A stretch of 64,000 nucleotides of DNA from Orientallactaga sibirica (GCA_036365145.1 JAEOAD010001365.1:6112501-6176500), one strand, 5' to 3'; shown: positions 21,382-32,234, counted from the stretch's first letter. A program made the numbers and translations. Notes: generated by a model not told the origin, from the letters alone.

Positions 21382-21461
21382 TGGTTTTGTTCCACCAGTG
21401 TCTCTCAGAAATGGCCTTGTCAAGCCTTCTGCCCTGTCTCCAGGATCCCACGCAACAATAT

Positions 21462-21800
21462 CTATTACTAGATGTTGCTGGATGAACATCCAAGCCAGAC
21501 ACCATTCAGGGGAGGAAGGGGTTTATTTCAAGCTTACACATCCAGGGGGAACTCCATCCATGGCAAAAGAAGCTGCTTCCATCCTTCCAAGCAGAGAGAA
21601 ACAACCAGCAAACACCAGAAGCAGAAAGAGCAGGGACAATCCCCCCCCACCCCCGGAACTCACACAGCTGTCCACACCTTTGGGCCCGAACTCAGATCCA
21701 CCCCTAGTGACACCTCCTCCAGCCAGGCGCCTGGAGAGCCAGGTTACGAGTTTAACTTGAACACCTGATTCAAGGGGGGGACAAACATTCAAGCTACCGC
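21462..21800 (-). mobile_element. MaLR-like LTR, same family as 42690-43083 (antisense)
   Basis: 'gatgaacatccaagccagacacc', GAGGAAGGGGTTTATTTCAA, 'gaagctgcttccat', CCAAGCAGAGAGAAACAACC and GACACCTCCTCCAGCCAGG match the reverse complement of the 42.7-kb LTR along its length. Confidence 0.7.
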
Positions 21801-22113
21801 AGATGGCCTCCAAGATTGCCTGGGAGGCACCATGGGCGGGACCCTCAGGCCCCTCACAGCCCTGAGCACAGAACAGCAAGGCCTCTTGTTGACTGGGATG
21901 ATTCTAATTTTGTTTTTTACCAGAAAAAAACAAAGACTGTCCAGATTCATAAAGCTCCCCCAACTAAATAGCACTGTGCGCTTTCCACAGTGTCCAGTTA
22001 AGGGGAGTCTGGACATGCTTGCTGGTGAAGACCGTATTACAGAGTCAGCGATCCCAACCAGAGGTCTGAAGAGGGCTTCTCCATCTTCCTCCCCAGCACC
22101 CTGGACATCACGG
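21801..22113. other. Unique-looking sequence
   Basis: A 226-codon frame starts at 21832 but most of it is the following pyrimidine tract, giving a Ser/Pro/Phe/Leu string; not supported as a gene. Confidence 0.45.
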
Positions 22114-22396
22114 ACTTTTCCTCTCTCCCTTCCTTGTGCCCTCCTTCATTCCTCATTCTCTTTCATCTTCCTTCCTTCCCTCACTCCCTTCCACTTCCTC
22201 TACCTCCTTATCTCTCTCCTTCCTTTTTTCCCTCCTCCCTCCCTTCCTTCCTTCTCTTTTGCCCTCCCTACCTTACTTTCCCTTCTCTCTCCTTCCTTCC
22301 TTTACCCTGGTGTCTTCCTCCTTCCTTTTCCCTTCTCTCTTTCTTGCCTTTCTTCCTTTCCTTTCTTTGCTGTCCTCTTCTTTCTCCCCCCCCCCA
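22114..22396. repeat. Polypyrimidine tract (CCTT/CCCT-rich)
   Basis: About 280 bp of nearly pure C/T on the plus strand, ending in a C10 run. All three frames stay open because pyrimidine codons cannot form stops. Confidence 0.95.
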
Positions 22397-23254
22397 CGCA
22401 TTCACCAGGCCTTAGCAACGTTCCCCTTCTTCTGGCCACACCAGCACCTCTGATTTGTCTAATGCTCAGAAGACAGACAAGCTCCCTCGGTCATAGGATA
22501 ATCTCACCTTAACATTAGCAATGAGGAAGATGCGGTCTCCCCAAGAAGTGTGATACGCTTCTGTTCACCCTCAGTAGCTCTTTCTGAGGGGTCAGAGGAA
22601 AGGAAGTCAAAGCAGGGGCAGACCCCATGTAGGGACTTCATAGGATTATGTGGGACTCGCTGGGGCCATTTCCAAAAAGATAGTCAAAGATCTGCTTCTT
22701 AGAAAGGCAGGGTGAGTTGAGAAAGCTTTTTCCCTTCTCTCCCACACCCTGCCTCCTCTCTCCCCTCTGCTCTTCCTCCTCCTCCGCCTCCTCAGCAAGG
22801 CCAAGGCCACAGCAGTAGCACATTCTACAAAGATTTAATATGCACTCTGGTGCGAGCCTGGTGGGAGACGTAGAGAAAGGGGCAGCCTAGCTTCCCTTCA
22901 CAGGCCCTAAACATCTTAAACCACTTCAGGGGTTTGGGAAACCCAGGTTGTGTTCTGCCAAGCATGTTTCCCCTTCATTTTCATACCCAAGTGTATTCTG
23001 AAGGAAATGAAACCCACATGTCCGTGATCATTTATACTTAAATCATCAAAATATTGCCTTTTAGGGGCTTTGTGTGTCAGGAAACCCTTTGAACCTTTCT
23101 CACAGTGGTGTGTGCTGCCTTGGGGGGAGACAAACAGGAAGTAGTGATCTGTAGAGGGCTGGCCTGCTGACCCCAAGGGGGTCCAGAGCACTCAGGCCTA
23201 CCCTCCTGCACGAGGCTGGGATGGGAAGGCTGCATTCTGCCAAACATCTGGGCT
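22397..23254. other. Unique-looking sequence
   Basis: A second C/T-rich patch lies at 22728-22796. No gene or repeat recognised otherwise. Confidence 0.4.
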
Positions 23255-23358
23255 CCATCCCTGCCCAGGCAGTGACTCTCTTAAGATGCTGGGCACAGCC
23301 TTTTAACCTCCTGGGGCCTCAGTTTCTTCCTGAATCAATGGGAACTTTTAGAGAACTA
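23255..23358 (-). mobile_element. MIR SINE fragment (antisense)
   Basis: 'ctttttaacctcctggggcctcagtttcttcctgaatcaatggg', read in parts, matches the highly typical MIR antisense core (cctctctgggcctcagtttc). An ancient mammal-wide SINE. Confidence 0.65.
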
Positions 23359-23676
23359 ATTTGATTAGAAGGAAAACATAAAGACGAAAAGAATATTAAG
23401 AGACATGTCCACCCAACACCGTGGGTGGCCCTGATGCATTTGATGTTACAAAGCACAATTTATTTCGCTGTGGTTATTTGACTTTCTCTGTGTGTATATA
23501 CTGGTGATACTAATGGTTGTTTCCTTCTTTCTACATGCCCTGATTATGATTTTAAAAATAGACAACCGATCTTTTGAGAAAGATTCTTTTCTTTTTTATG
23601 AAGATGTGCTTTACTTTTATTGTTTACAGATATTAGTTGGAATTCATTTTTGTCTGTTTTTTACTGCCATATCTTA
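23359..23676. other. AT-rich, no feature recognised
   Basis: A 61-codon hydrophobic frame at 23492-23677 abuts the next SINE tail; not supported. Confidence 0.4.
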
Positions 23677-23901
23677 AAAAAATTTATTTATTTGGAAGAG
23701 AGAAATATTTTATTTATTTGAGAGAGAGAGAAAGAGGCAGATATATACAGAGAATAGGCATGCCATGCCTTTAGCCACAAACAAACTGCAGACACAGGCA
23801 CCACCCTGTGCATCTGGCTTTGCGTAGGCACTGGGGAATCAAACCTGGGTCCTTAGGCTTTACAGGCAAGTGCCTTAACAGCTAAGCCATCTCTCCAGCC
23901 C
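23677..23901 (-). mobile_element. DIP-type SINE (antisense)
   Basis: A doubled tail (AAATTTATTTATTTGGAAGAG then ATATTTTATTTATTTGAGAG), GA tract, 'ccatgcctttagcc', GGGAATCAAACCTGGGTCC and AAGCCATCTCTCCAGCCC. Confidence 0.93.
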
Positions 23902-23999
23902 ACTAGCATCTCTTGATTGTGCAAAAACAATGGTGCTGGTATGTTTTCATGTATGCAGACATTGTACTTGAGCATATCTCCCCATCACCGTCTCCTGCT

Positions 24000-24334
24000 G
24001 CGTCCATCAGTACCTTTCTCCTTTCCAAATAATCTTTTCACGTCTTTTTCCTTTTTCTGTTTCAATTGAGAAAACTTGAGAGAATTCCCATGATACTTGG
24101 TCTTCCTGAGTCTGGCTGATTTTATTTACATGATGATCTCCAGGTTCCATCCACTTCCTGAAAGTGACACGAGTTATCATTCTCCATGGCTGAAGTTCAG
24201 CCCTTGCCATGGACTCACTATATTTCCTTCCTCCCTCCATCTGCTTGGCTGTGGAGCCTGATGTTCCCATCACCATGAACGTGCACACATCCATGCTCTG
24301 AGTGGTCTAGGCTCTTTCTGGGAACCTGTGGTAG
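24000..24334 (-). mobile_element. L1 3'-region fragment (antisense)
   Basis: 'ctgattttatttacatgatgatctccaggttccatccacttcc' (in pieces) then 'atcattctccatggctgaag' is the antisense of the conserved 'ggatggaactggagatcatcatg' segment near the L1 3' end. Confidence 0.65.
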
Positions 24335-24349
24335 CTGACTTGATATCTT

Positions 24350-24576
24350 TTATAAAAAATATTTTTATCCATTTGTTTATTTATTAGAGAGAGAGAGAGA
24401 AAGAGAGAGAGAGGTATATACAGAGAGAATGGGTGCGCCAGGGCCTCCAGCCACTGCAAATGAACTCCAGACGCCTGGGCTATCTTGTGCATCTGGCTTA
24501 TGTGGATATTGGAATCAAACCTGGGTCCTTAGGCTTCTCAGACAAACGCCTTAGCTGCTAAGCCATCCCTCCAGCC
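24350..24576 (-). mobile_element. DIP-type SINE (antisense) with perfect 15-bp target duplication
   Basis: Tail with TTTGTTTATTTATTAGAGAG, GA tract, GCCAGGGCCTCCAGCCACTG and AAGCCATCCCTCCAGCC. CTGACTTGATATCTT flanks it at 24335-24349 and 24577-24591. Confidence 0.97.
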
Positions 24577-24644
24577 CTGACTTGATATCTTGATGTAATT
24601 TTTGTATGGGCAGGGAGAAGCAGGTGGTCCAGAGCTGAACCAAG

Positions 24645-25170
24645 AGTAATCATGAATCTTCTAGTAATCAATGATGAATCTACTAGTAATCAATGATGAA
24701 TCTACTAGTAATCATGAATCTACTAGTAATCAATCATGAATCTGCTAGTAATCATGAATCTGCTAGTAATCATGAACCTACTAGTAATCAATCATGAATC
24801 TGCTAGTAATCATGAACCTACTAGTAATCAATCATGAATCTGCTAGTAATCAATCATGAATCTACTAGTAATCAATCATAAATGTACTAGTAATCAATCA
24901 TGAATCTACTAGTAATCAATCATAAATGTACTAGTAATCAATCATGAATCTACTAGTAATCAATCATAAATGCTACTAGTAATCAATCATGAATCTACTA
25001 GTAATCAATCATGAATCTACTAGTAATCCATCATAAATGTACTAGTAATCAATCATGAATCTACTAGTAATCATGAATCTACTAGTAATCAATCATAAAT
25101 GTACTAGTAATCAATCATGAATCTACTAGCAATCAATCATGAATCTACTAGTACTCATGAATCTTCTAGC
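24645..25170. repeat. 22/18-bp minisatellite on CTAGTAATC, 25 units
   Basis: CTAG recurs 25 times between 24661 and 25169 at 22-bp or 18-bp spacing. The full unit is CTAGTAATC, then AATCATGAATCTA; the short unit lacks one CAAT. Variants (ATGAATCTA against ATAAATGTA, CTG against CTA) alternate in blocks. Most units contain the palindrome TACTAGTA. No coding potential. Confidence 0.98.
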
Positions 25171-25435
25171 AGTCGGTACTGGGTGAGGAGCGAATAATCT
25201 TGACTTTTCTTTGATGAAAGGCTGGTGTATTTGAAGATCCTAAATGTAAAAGGACAAGTAGAACCCAGGCACCCTCGAAATAGGACGCTGTAGGTAAGAT
25301 ATCTTGAATATGAACATGGGAGTTCTTGTCATCTTCTAGAGTCTTCTACAGTTTCTTTCTGCATTGCCTTGGAGTTTTAATTGTACAGATCTTTCACCTT
25401 CTTAATTAGGTTTACTCATAGGCATTTAACTTTTT
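25171..25435. other. Unique or LINE-like flank
   Basis: 'ggagttttaattgtacagatctttcaccttcttaattaggtttactcata' resembles antisense L1 ORF2 sequence ('...tagatctttcacctccttggttaa'), but support is weak. Confidence 0.35.
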
Positions 25436-25440
25436 GTCTT

Positions 25441-25646
25441 TTAAATATTTTTATTCATTTGCTTGAGAGAGAAAAAGAAAGAGGCAGACAGAGAAAGTGT
25501 GTTTGAAAATGTCAGGACCACCTGCCACTGCAAAAGAATTCCAAATGCATGCACCACTTTGCTCATCTGGCTTTACATAGGTCCTGGGGAGTTGAACTCC
25601 GGCCATGAGGCTTTGTGAGCAAATGCTATGCCATCTCTCCAGCCCT
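25441..25646 (-). mobile_element. DIP-type SINE (antisense), diverged
   Basis: AAATATTTTTATTCATTTGC tail, GA tract, 'aggaccacctgccactgcaaaagaa', GGGGAGTTGAACTCC (decayed B box) and ATGCCATCTCTCCAGCCC. Confidence 0.9.
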
Positions 25647-25759
25647 TATTTTATTCTTTTATTTTTTTGAGGCTGATTTGAATGGGATAGTTTTTCTGAC
25701 TTCCTTTTCGACAAGATTATTGTTGGGACATAGAAAAGCTACTGGTTTTATATTAAAAT

Positions 25760-26720
25760 ATTTTTGCTCAGCAAAAGAAAATAATGAGCAGAGTGAAGAG
25801 AAAGCCTGCAGAGTTGGAGAACGTGTTTGCCAATTCCAACCAGGAAATAATGACTATAATATATAAAGAACTCAAAAATTAAACAACAAAGGAGCAAATG
25901 ATGCCGTCATGCAGTGGGCAAATGAATGGCATGAGACACTTCTGCATACATATGGCCAGTAAACACATGGAGACATGGTCAACACCTTTGGTCAACAGGG
26001 AAACGTGAATCAAAACCACATTGAGCGCCCATCACAGCCCAGTCAGAATGGCTATCATCAAGAAAACAAAACTAATAAATGTTGGCAAGGGTGCAGAGAA
26101 GAAAAGACAGAGAGAGAGAGAGAGCAAGAGAGAGAGAGAACCCTTCCCCACTACTGGTGGGAATGGATACTAGTGCAAGCAGTAAGGAAATTAGCATGGT
26201 GGTTCCACTAAAAATGAAAATAGACCATTCACACAATCCAGCTATGGCCCCTGGGTATCAAATGAATCAGTCAGTCTTGGAGAGGCTCGCACATCCACGT
26301 TTACGGCTGCACTAGTCAAAATAGCTCCAATATGGAACCAGTCTAGATGTCCATCAGCAGAGGAATGGATCGAAAGAATGTCGTATCTATGAGGGTTTAC
26401 TTAGCCAGTTCCCTCAGCAAGAATAAAATGATGTCATTAGCAGAAAAAAGGACATCATTGTGTTAAGTGACATAAGAAAGATTCACAAAGACATGTGGTG
26501 TTGTATGTTATCTGTCCCATGTGGAATCTGGGGCAGGGGTAAGAAAGTCAAAAGTAAATAGTTAGGCATGTGAAAGGGGAAAGGGGAGAGAGAGAGAGAG
26601 AGACAGAGAGAGAAGTGGGAATAAGAAAAAGAGGGAGGAAGGGAATATGATCAACATATTTTATGTACATGCATGGAAATGTCTACAAAGTACTTTCTAG
26701 TAAGATATTTTTTAAAGAAC
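25760..26720 (+). mobile_element. L1 ORF2 3' end and 3' UTR fragment
   Basis: 'aaagaactcaaaaattaaacaac', 'agtgggcaaatgaatggcatgagacac', 'aatcaaaaccacattgagcgcccatcacagcccagtcagaatgg', 'ccaatatggaaccagtctagatgtccatcagcag' appear in L1 order (quoted as spaced matches). Frames are broken. GA tracts at 26107-26140 and 26585-26615 interrupt it. Confidence 0.8.
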
Positions 26721-26721
26721 A

Positions 26722-29124
26722 TCATAAATGTATTCAATTTATACATCTCAAAGCAAGAAGATCATAGTCATTTTCTGATAAACCATAAACTCTAGCACAG
26801 GTGAATACATCCCAGTTAGATCAAACTACACAAAAGCACACTTTTGTAACTTAAAAAAAAAAAAAAAGATTGGTTATTTGCCACTTTAAATGGTTCCACA
26901 CCATAAAAACAAAAACCACTCAATGCAGTCATCCTTAGCCCAGGTCTACAGCATGTGGAGGCCCAGGTTAAACGGGGTGTAACACAAGCCTGCCGGGAAC
27001 TGAAGCGGCTGACATATGATGACATATTTGGAAGAATTCCTGCCTCCATGGAGAGACCTGAAGCCCACAGAGATGCAAAGAGAGGTGAGACTTGGGAGCG
27101 TCACTTCCTGCCTGTGGACAGAGCTTGGGATGAGTGCATTCACGTGTCCGTGGAGGGATCTCAGAATCTTTTCTCAGAACCCTGACAGCGGCTTCCAGGA
27201 GACCAGTGCTATGCCAAGGCCGATCTACGCTCATCAGAAAAGAAGACTTGTGATGGAAGGTGCAATAGTGGCTGGCTTGCATGCACTTGGCATCTTGCTA
27301 TGGAACAAAGATACTATTTCCCCCTAGTGGAAGCCAAACTCCTACAGGGAACAGTCTGTTCCTTTAGAGCTTATGCATCGAGGCACATGATGGGAGAACT
27401 GGTTTGAATGGGTTTTCTCTTGAATGGTTCTTGGCAGGGAAAAATGGAGAATACATGTTTGTTAGCATCAGACTGTGTGTGTAGAACCTAACCCAGCCGT
27501 GAGGTGGTCATAAGGATTAAGGTGGGACACATAGAATGGGGTCTTCAGAGCAACTCAAGTCCACATAGTAGGAGTTACGATATGATCTTTTGGTGGTGGG
27601 ACACAGCCTTTGCCAGTTTTGGGGAACCCTTCTAGGATTATGTAGGACCATTAAGCTCAAGGTCTGCCTTTATGGGGCTCTATGTTGTTCTTCCTCCCAC
27701 CTGAGAAGCAGAGATACTTCAAATGATTTGGCAAATAATCTATTTTTGTCTAAAGACACACACGAAGTATAGTCTTGTAAATCTATAGAAATCCTTGTCT
27801 AGAGATGTACCCATGTGTACAAAAATGGCACACGAGCTATGGGGGTAATCACCTGCTCTCTGACTGGACCATCTTTAAAGATATTCTAGGCCACTTCTGT
27901 TCCACACTCTGAAACCCAGGCCAGGAGGAAGTCTGCGGAGGTCAGCTTCAGATAGGTGGGGGAAGAGGTCTCTGGAGAACACACCAGGCAGTCAGGGTCT
28001 GAGAACTTGCAGACAAACTATTGGCACTGCTACCTGATTGCCTGACTAGCTGAGCGGTAGGTTCTTTCTGATCTGTCAGCCTCCCAGACAGAAAAGAATG
28101 GGCACCCCGTGGGGTGGCGATGAACCCCGTGAGTACACAGGTTGCTTCTGCACAGCCCAGAAGGGCAGTAAGTGACTGGAGCTGTTTCTGCCCTGACCCT
28201 CTCTGATCTTGTCCTCGGCACATTTCTTATTTTGCCCTGGACTCAATGAAGTGATTTCTCCTCCTCAGCCTTGCTTGCCAACCTTCATCAGAGATACATT
28301 CCATGAATGTAGACCTTCTACACAAGAACAACTGGACAGAATGAGGACTGGACAGAATAAGGGGCACAGAAGAGGGACATTGACAGGTCTCGGCTCAAAG
28401 TCTGTAATGATCAAGTGGTGATCAGCAAACACGTAGGGTACTTCCATAGATGAGCCAGGCCCTCACCATGGCAACCTATTTTACATGGCAGGCAGGCAGT
28501 CTTAAAGAAACACTCTCCACTAGTGTCCCCAAATCAGCAGGCTGAAATGTGTGTGAAGCTTTTATTTATTAAAGGAAACAGCTCTGAGTGTTTTGAATCT
28601 CTTCTGGGACTACCCCGGCTAGGTTCACATTTACTGAGGGGGGACCTTTATCTCCCTCTTACATCCTTTGTCTTGCCCAGAATCTTCCTTGTCAAGAGAA
28701 TAGGTGGGTTATTCAGAGCCGATTTCCTAACTCACATGGCATCCTCCCCTCAAAGGGGTCCCTGCATTAACAAAGCTGATGAGCTAAAGAAACCATCCTG
28801 TCTGGGCTGTGTACTATAAAGACGTTACCACCCAGATGTCCCTTCCCCATCATAGTGGGCATCGTTGATGCTGACTCCTCTGGCCTGTTGGGGGCATGCT
28901 TAGGAAGATAGGCATATGACACACTTGGGTCTCTGGCTGGAGTATTTAACCCAAACATCTTCATCCTCTTAGGATACAAAAAATATACCATTGCTTCCAT
29001 GGAAATTGGCTACCAATGGATGTAGTGGCCAAGTGGACTCCAGTGGCAACACAGGTCCTGCCTCATACAGAATACTACCAGTCTCAGATCTTAAGAAGGT
29101 TGAAATGTGACATTTCTCACTTTG
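26722..29124. other. Repeat-poor sequence, about 2.4 kb
   Basis: One of the longest stretches where I recognise no repeat apart from an A15 run at 26852-26867. Frames reach only 60-104 codons, overlap on both strands (for example 26955-27327) and show no domain, so no exon is supported. Confidence 0.4.
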
Positions 29125-29283
29125 GAGTTATCATATCTTTTTTGTTTCTTTTAATTTTTAATTTTTTTGCTATTTTGACATTTTCATATATGTACACTTT
29201 GATTCCCCTCAGTACCTTCTCTTATGCCCTCTCTGTCCCATGAGCACCTGTTTCCTGTTAATCCCCATTTTACTTTCATGTCT
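29125..29283 (-). mobile_element. Possible L1 fragment (antisense)
   Basis: T-rich sequence with 'ttttcatatatgtacactttgattcccctc' followed by 'tctgtcccatgagcacc' resembles antisense rodent L1 3' sequence. Low certainty. Confidence 0.35.
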
Positions 29284-29486
29284 TTTTAAAATTATTTATT
29301 TGAGAGAGCGAAAGAGGCAGAGAGAGAGGGAGAAAATGAGTGCACCAGGGCCTCTCTAGCACTACAAATGAACTGCAAATGCACACACCACTTTGCGCAC
29401 TGGCTTTATGTGGGTACTGTGGAATCAAACCCGGGTCATTAGGCGTGGTAGGCAAGCACCTTAACTACTGAGCCATCTCTCCAGCT
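29284..29486 (-). mobile_element. DIP-type SINE (antisense)
   Basis: AAAATTATTTATTTGAGAG tail, GCACCAGGGCCTCTCTAGCA, GGAATCAAACCCGGGTCATT and TGAGCCATCTCTCCAGC. A T12 run follows at 29487. Confidence 0.92.
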
Positions 29487-29640
29487 TTTTTTTTTTTTTA
29501 ATTTGGGCTGCCTGCATGATCATGGGTGGAAGGTTGCTTACCATGGACTGGGCAACTTGTCAGCAGCCACACTACCAGTGAACCTGAGCTGTCATTAGAA
29601 GTGTGGGGTCTCATGGACCCCCTTGGTGGGGGGGGGTGTT

Positions 29641-29776
29641 TGAGGTAAGGTCTCGCTCTAGCCCAGGCTGACCTGGAATTCACTCTGTAGTCTCAGGGGG
29701 GACTCAAACTCACAGCAATCCTCCCACCTCTGCCTCATGAGTGCTGGGATTAAAGGTGTGCGCCACCATGCCTGCC
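29641..29776 (-). mobile_element. B1 SINE (antisense)
   Basis: GAGGTAAGGTCTCGCTCTAG, TGCTGGGATTAAAGGTGTGC and CCACCATGCCTGCC define a full-length reverse B1 without an obvious long T tail. Confidence 0.94.
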
Positions 29777-29871
29777 TCCTTTTGGTTTTTATAACAATCT
29801 ACTGAGGTAGAGTTTCCCACACTTGCTTGTGTGTAGGCAACATGGGCCTCAGAGGTATTCAGAAACATGCC

Positions 29872-30008
29872 AGCTGTGCATGGTGGCACACACCAGAAAT
29901 CCCAATCCTTGGGAGGCTGAGGCAGGACAATCGGGAGATTGAGGCCAGCCTAGACTACAGAGGAGGAGGTCAAGGCTAACCTGAGCTACATAGCAAGAAA
30001 AAAAAAAA
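29872..30008 (+). mobile_element. B1 SINE (sense), older
   Basis: 'agctgtgcatggtggcacacacc', CTTGGGAGGCTGAGGCAGGA, 'gaggccagcctagactac' and an A10 tail. Diverged from the younger B1 copies here. Confidence 0.88.
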
Positions 30009-30236
30009 GCGGGCTGAAGAGATGGCTTAGCGGTTAAGGAGTTTGCCTACAAAGGTAAAGGATCCTGGTTCGATTCCCCAAGACCCACGTAAGCCAGATG
30101 CACAAGGGGGCACATGCGTCCGGCGTTCATTTGCAGTGGCTGGAGGCCCTGGCACGCCCATTCTCTCCCCCAACCCCGCCTCTTCCTCTCTTTTAAGTAA
30201 ATAAATAAATAAAATTTATTTTTTAAAAAAGAAAAA
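30009..30236 (+). mobile_element. DIP-type SINE (sense)
   Basis: GCGGGCTGAAGAGATGGCTT head, GGTTCGATTCCCCAAGACCC (intact single B box), GTTCATTTGCAGTGGCTGG and AAGTAAATAAATAAATAAAA tail. Confidence 0.95.
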
Positions 30237-30240
30237 ACAA

Positions 30241-30474
30241 GCCTGGAGAGATGGCTTAGCGGTTAAGCGCTTGCCTGTGAAGCCTAAGGACCCTGGTTCA
30301 AGGCTCGATTCTCTAGGACCCACGTAAGCCAGATGCACAAGGGGGCACATGCATCTGGAGTTCGTTTGCAGTGGCTGGAGGCCCTGGCATGCCCATTCTC
30401 TCTCTCTATCTGCCTCTTTCTCTGTCTGTCGCTCTCAAATAAATAAATAAACAAAAAAAGAAAAAAAAACAAAC
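30241..30474 (+). mobile_element. DIP-type SINE, B-box-duplicated subfamily (sense)
   Basis: GCCTGGAGAGATGGCTTAGC head. The B box reads GGTTCAAGGCTCGATTC, that is GGTTCAA followed by a second heptamer GGCTCGA before TTC. Tail AAATAAATAAATAAACAAA. It directly follows another DIP copy. Confidence 0.94.
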
Positions 30475-30477
30475 AAG

Positions 30478-30570
30478 AGCTGGGACGAATGCTTAGTGGT
30501 AAAGCATTTGTCTAGTATTGCATGAGGCCCTGAGTTCAATACTTAGCACTGCCTAAAAATTAAAAAGAGG
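30478..30570 (+). mobile_element. ID SINE (sense)
   Basis: AGCTGGGACGAATGCTTAGT, GGTAAAGCATTTGTCTAG, 'gcatgaggccctgagttcaatacttagcactgc' and an A-rich tail: the short tRNA-Ala/BC1-related ID element, diverged. Confidence 0.88.
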
Positions 30571-32234
30571 GAGGAAGGGAAGGAGAGGGAAGGGAAGATG
30601 TGTCCCAGTTCTCCCCGTGAGTACACCCAACAGCCTAGCCTCTGCTGAGCCTAAGTTACTTCCCCTCCCCCATCGTTAAGGTGTGACCCTCACTGTAGTA
30701 GAGTGGGCACCGGGGAGGTGACTTCTAAATGGGCCGCCAGTGATATTTGGTGTGGACAGGACTCATGTGTGGTGGGCTTGGTCTTCTTTGGGGTGGCCAT
30801 AGGGTGCTCATACGTGACTCATGAGGTGGGGCAAGGTAGAAGATTTTAGCTCAACAGAAGTTGTTGCCTTCTCACAAGAGCCCGTGATAGTTTCAGTGGA
30901 GGGGGCTTCATAATAACAACCTCCACTCACTTCTTCCCACTGCCCTCTGCCTTCCTGGATCAAGCTCTCCTCCCTGCTCTCTAAGTAGCCCACCACAGGT
31001 ATTTTGCTAGAGCTAATGTCACAGTCCTGGCCTTTGATACCATTTTGTAATACACAGAAAAGTAAAATTCTGTTCCCGGAATCAGACCTCCCCCCCAAAA
31101 AAAAATTATACAAATAGTAAAATTTCTGTTTTTTTTTTAAAAAGCCAGCATCCTTCTCTTTTCCTTATCCAAGGTAATTTAACTTTCCTTTTAGTTTATA
31201 TTTCAATAGAGAGGGCAAGAGTGAGCGACAGAAGAAAAGAGAGTGAGAGACAGACCGTGGGGTAGGAGCCCAAATCTGGGCTTATTTTTAGGACATTAGG
31301 TTGTATAATTTAAGGCAGACCCAAAGAGTCTGCTCGCTAGACAATGTCTGTCTCGTGGCTTCAATTCAACAATTTTAACATAAACCATAAAGTGCTTTAA
31401 TCTATTTCTTCTTTTCTATTGTTTTTATCTGGGGTGGCAAGCCCCAACCCCAGCTTGCATTCTGTGGTAGCTTTCTTAATCCTGGCATCAGCTACAAGTA
31501 CATCTTTTGCTCTTGACCCATATTCACAGAAGACTTACACACAGCAATAAAGGTCAGCGTGAAGGCAGCCCCGAGGGCTTCCATCTTGGCTGGCTTCCAG
31601 GGGAGAAAGCTTTTGGGATACATGGTTCCCTTTCTAATATACTGACACCCACAAGAATGGGGACTTTCCTTTAGAACTCATAGCATCCTTGAGGCTCAAC
31701 TCAGAGTGGGTTAGACTGTCTTAACAGAAACCAGACATTATCTTTCTTGGGTCGCATGAAGAGCTTACAAGGAAAGGCAGGGCATGGTTATGAACAACAG
31801 CTTAATTCTCACTCTCCATTTGCAGTCCCACACTATCAAGAAACAAAAGGATGATGGAAGGAGAGATGAGGCTTGTGTCAGAGCTGCGTGGCGGCACACT
31901 GGATAAGACCCAAACTTCCCAAACAGTCGCAGCTGAGTTTACACTGTGAAATGAAATGGATATATACAAATAATTCTGTTAATTGGAACAGCAAATTCCC
32001 CCGCACTTCCCTTTTGCTCCCTCACGCTTCCCACCTTGAACAGCGGGCGACAGAGAAGCGCACGCACATGGGGCTTCTCTGGACTGACTCAGTCTCGGGG
32101 TGACCTCTCCGTCTTGGGCAGTGTGCTGACCACTTAAGTGGACAAGTGGGTAAGACAGTTTTCATTCTGGTTTGAACCAACAGTCTCGGTTGCAGTCTGG
32201 GGCTGTATTTCACAGGTGCTCATCCTGCTTTTCT
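30571..32234. other. Repeat-poor sequence, about 1.65 kb
   Basis: Opens with a GGGAGGAAGGG purine patch. No gene, known repeat or long frame is evident. The stretch 31190-31700 could be an unrecognised retroelement but I cannot name one. Confidence 0.35.

Noticed and set aside
21832..22512. 226-codon plus-strand open frame, longest in the window
   Set aside because: More than half is the translation of a polypyrimidine tract, which cannot contain stop codons; low-complexity Ser/Pro/Leu/Phe.
24645..25170. CRISPR-like array
   Set aside because: Units are directly adjacent with no unique spacers, in a mammalian context; this is a minisatellite.
30241..30340. tRNA gene suggested by A- and B-box motifs
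   Set aside because: The boxes belong to tRNA-derived SINEs (DIP, ID); no cloverleaf or acceptor stem is present.
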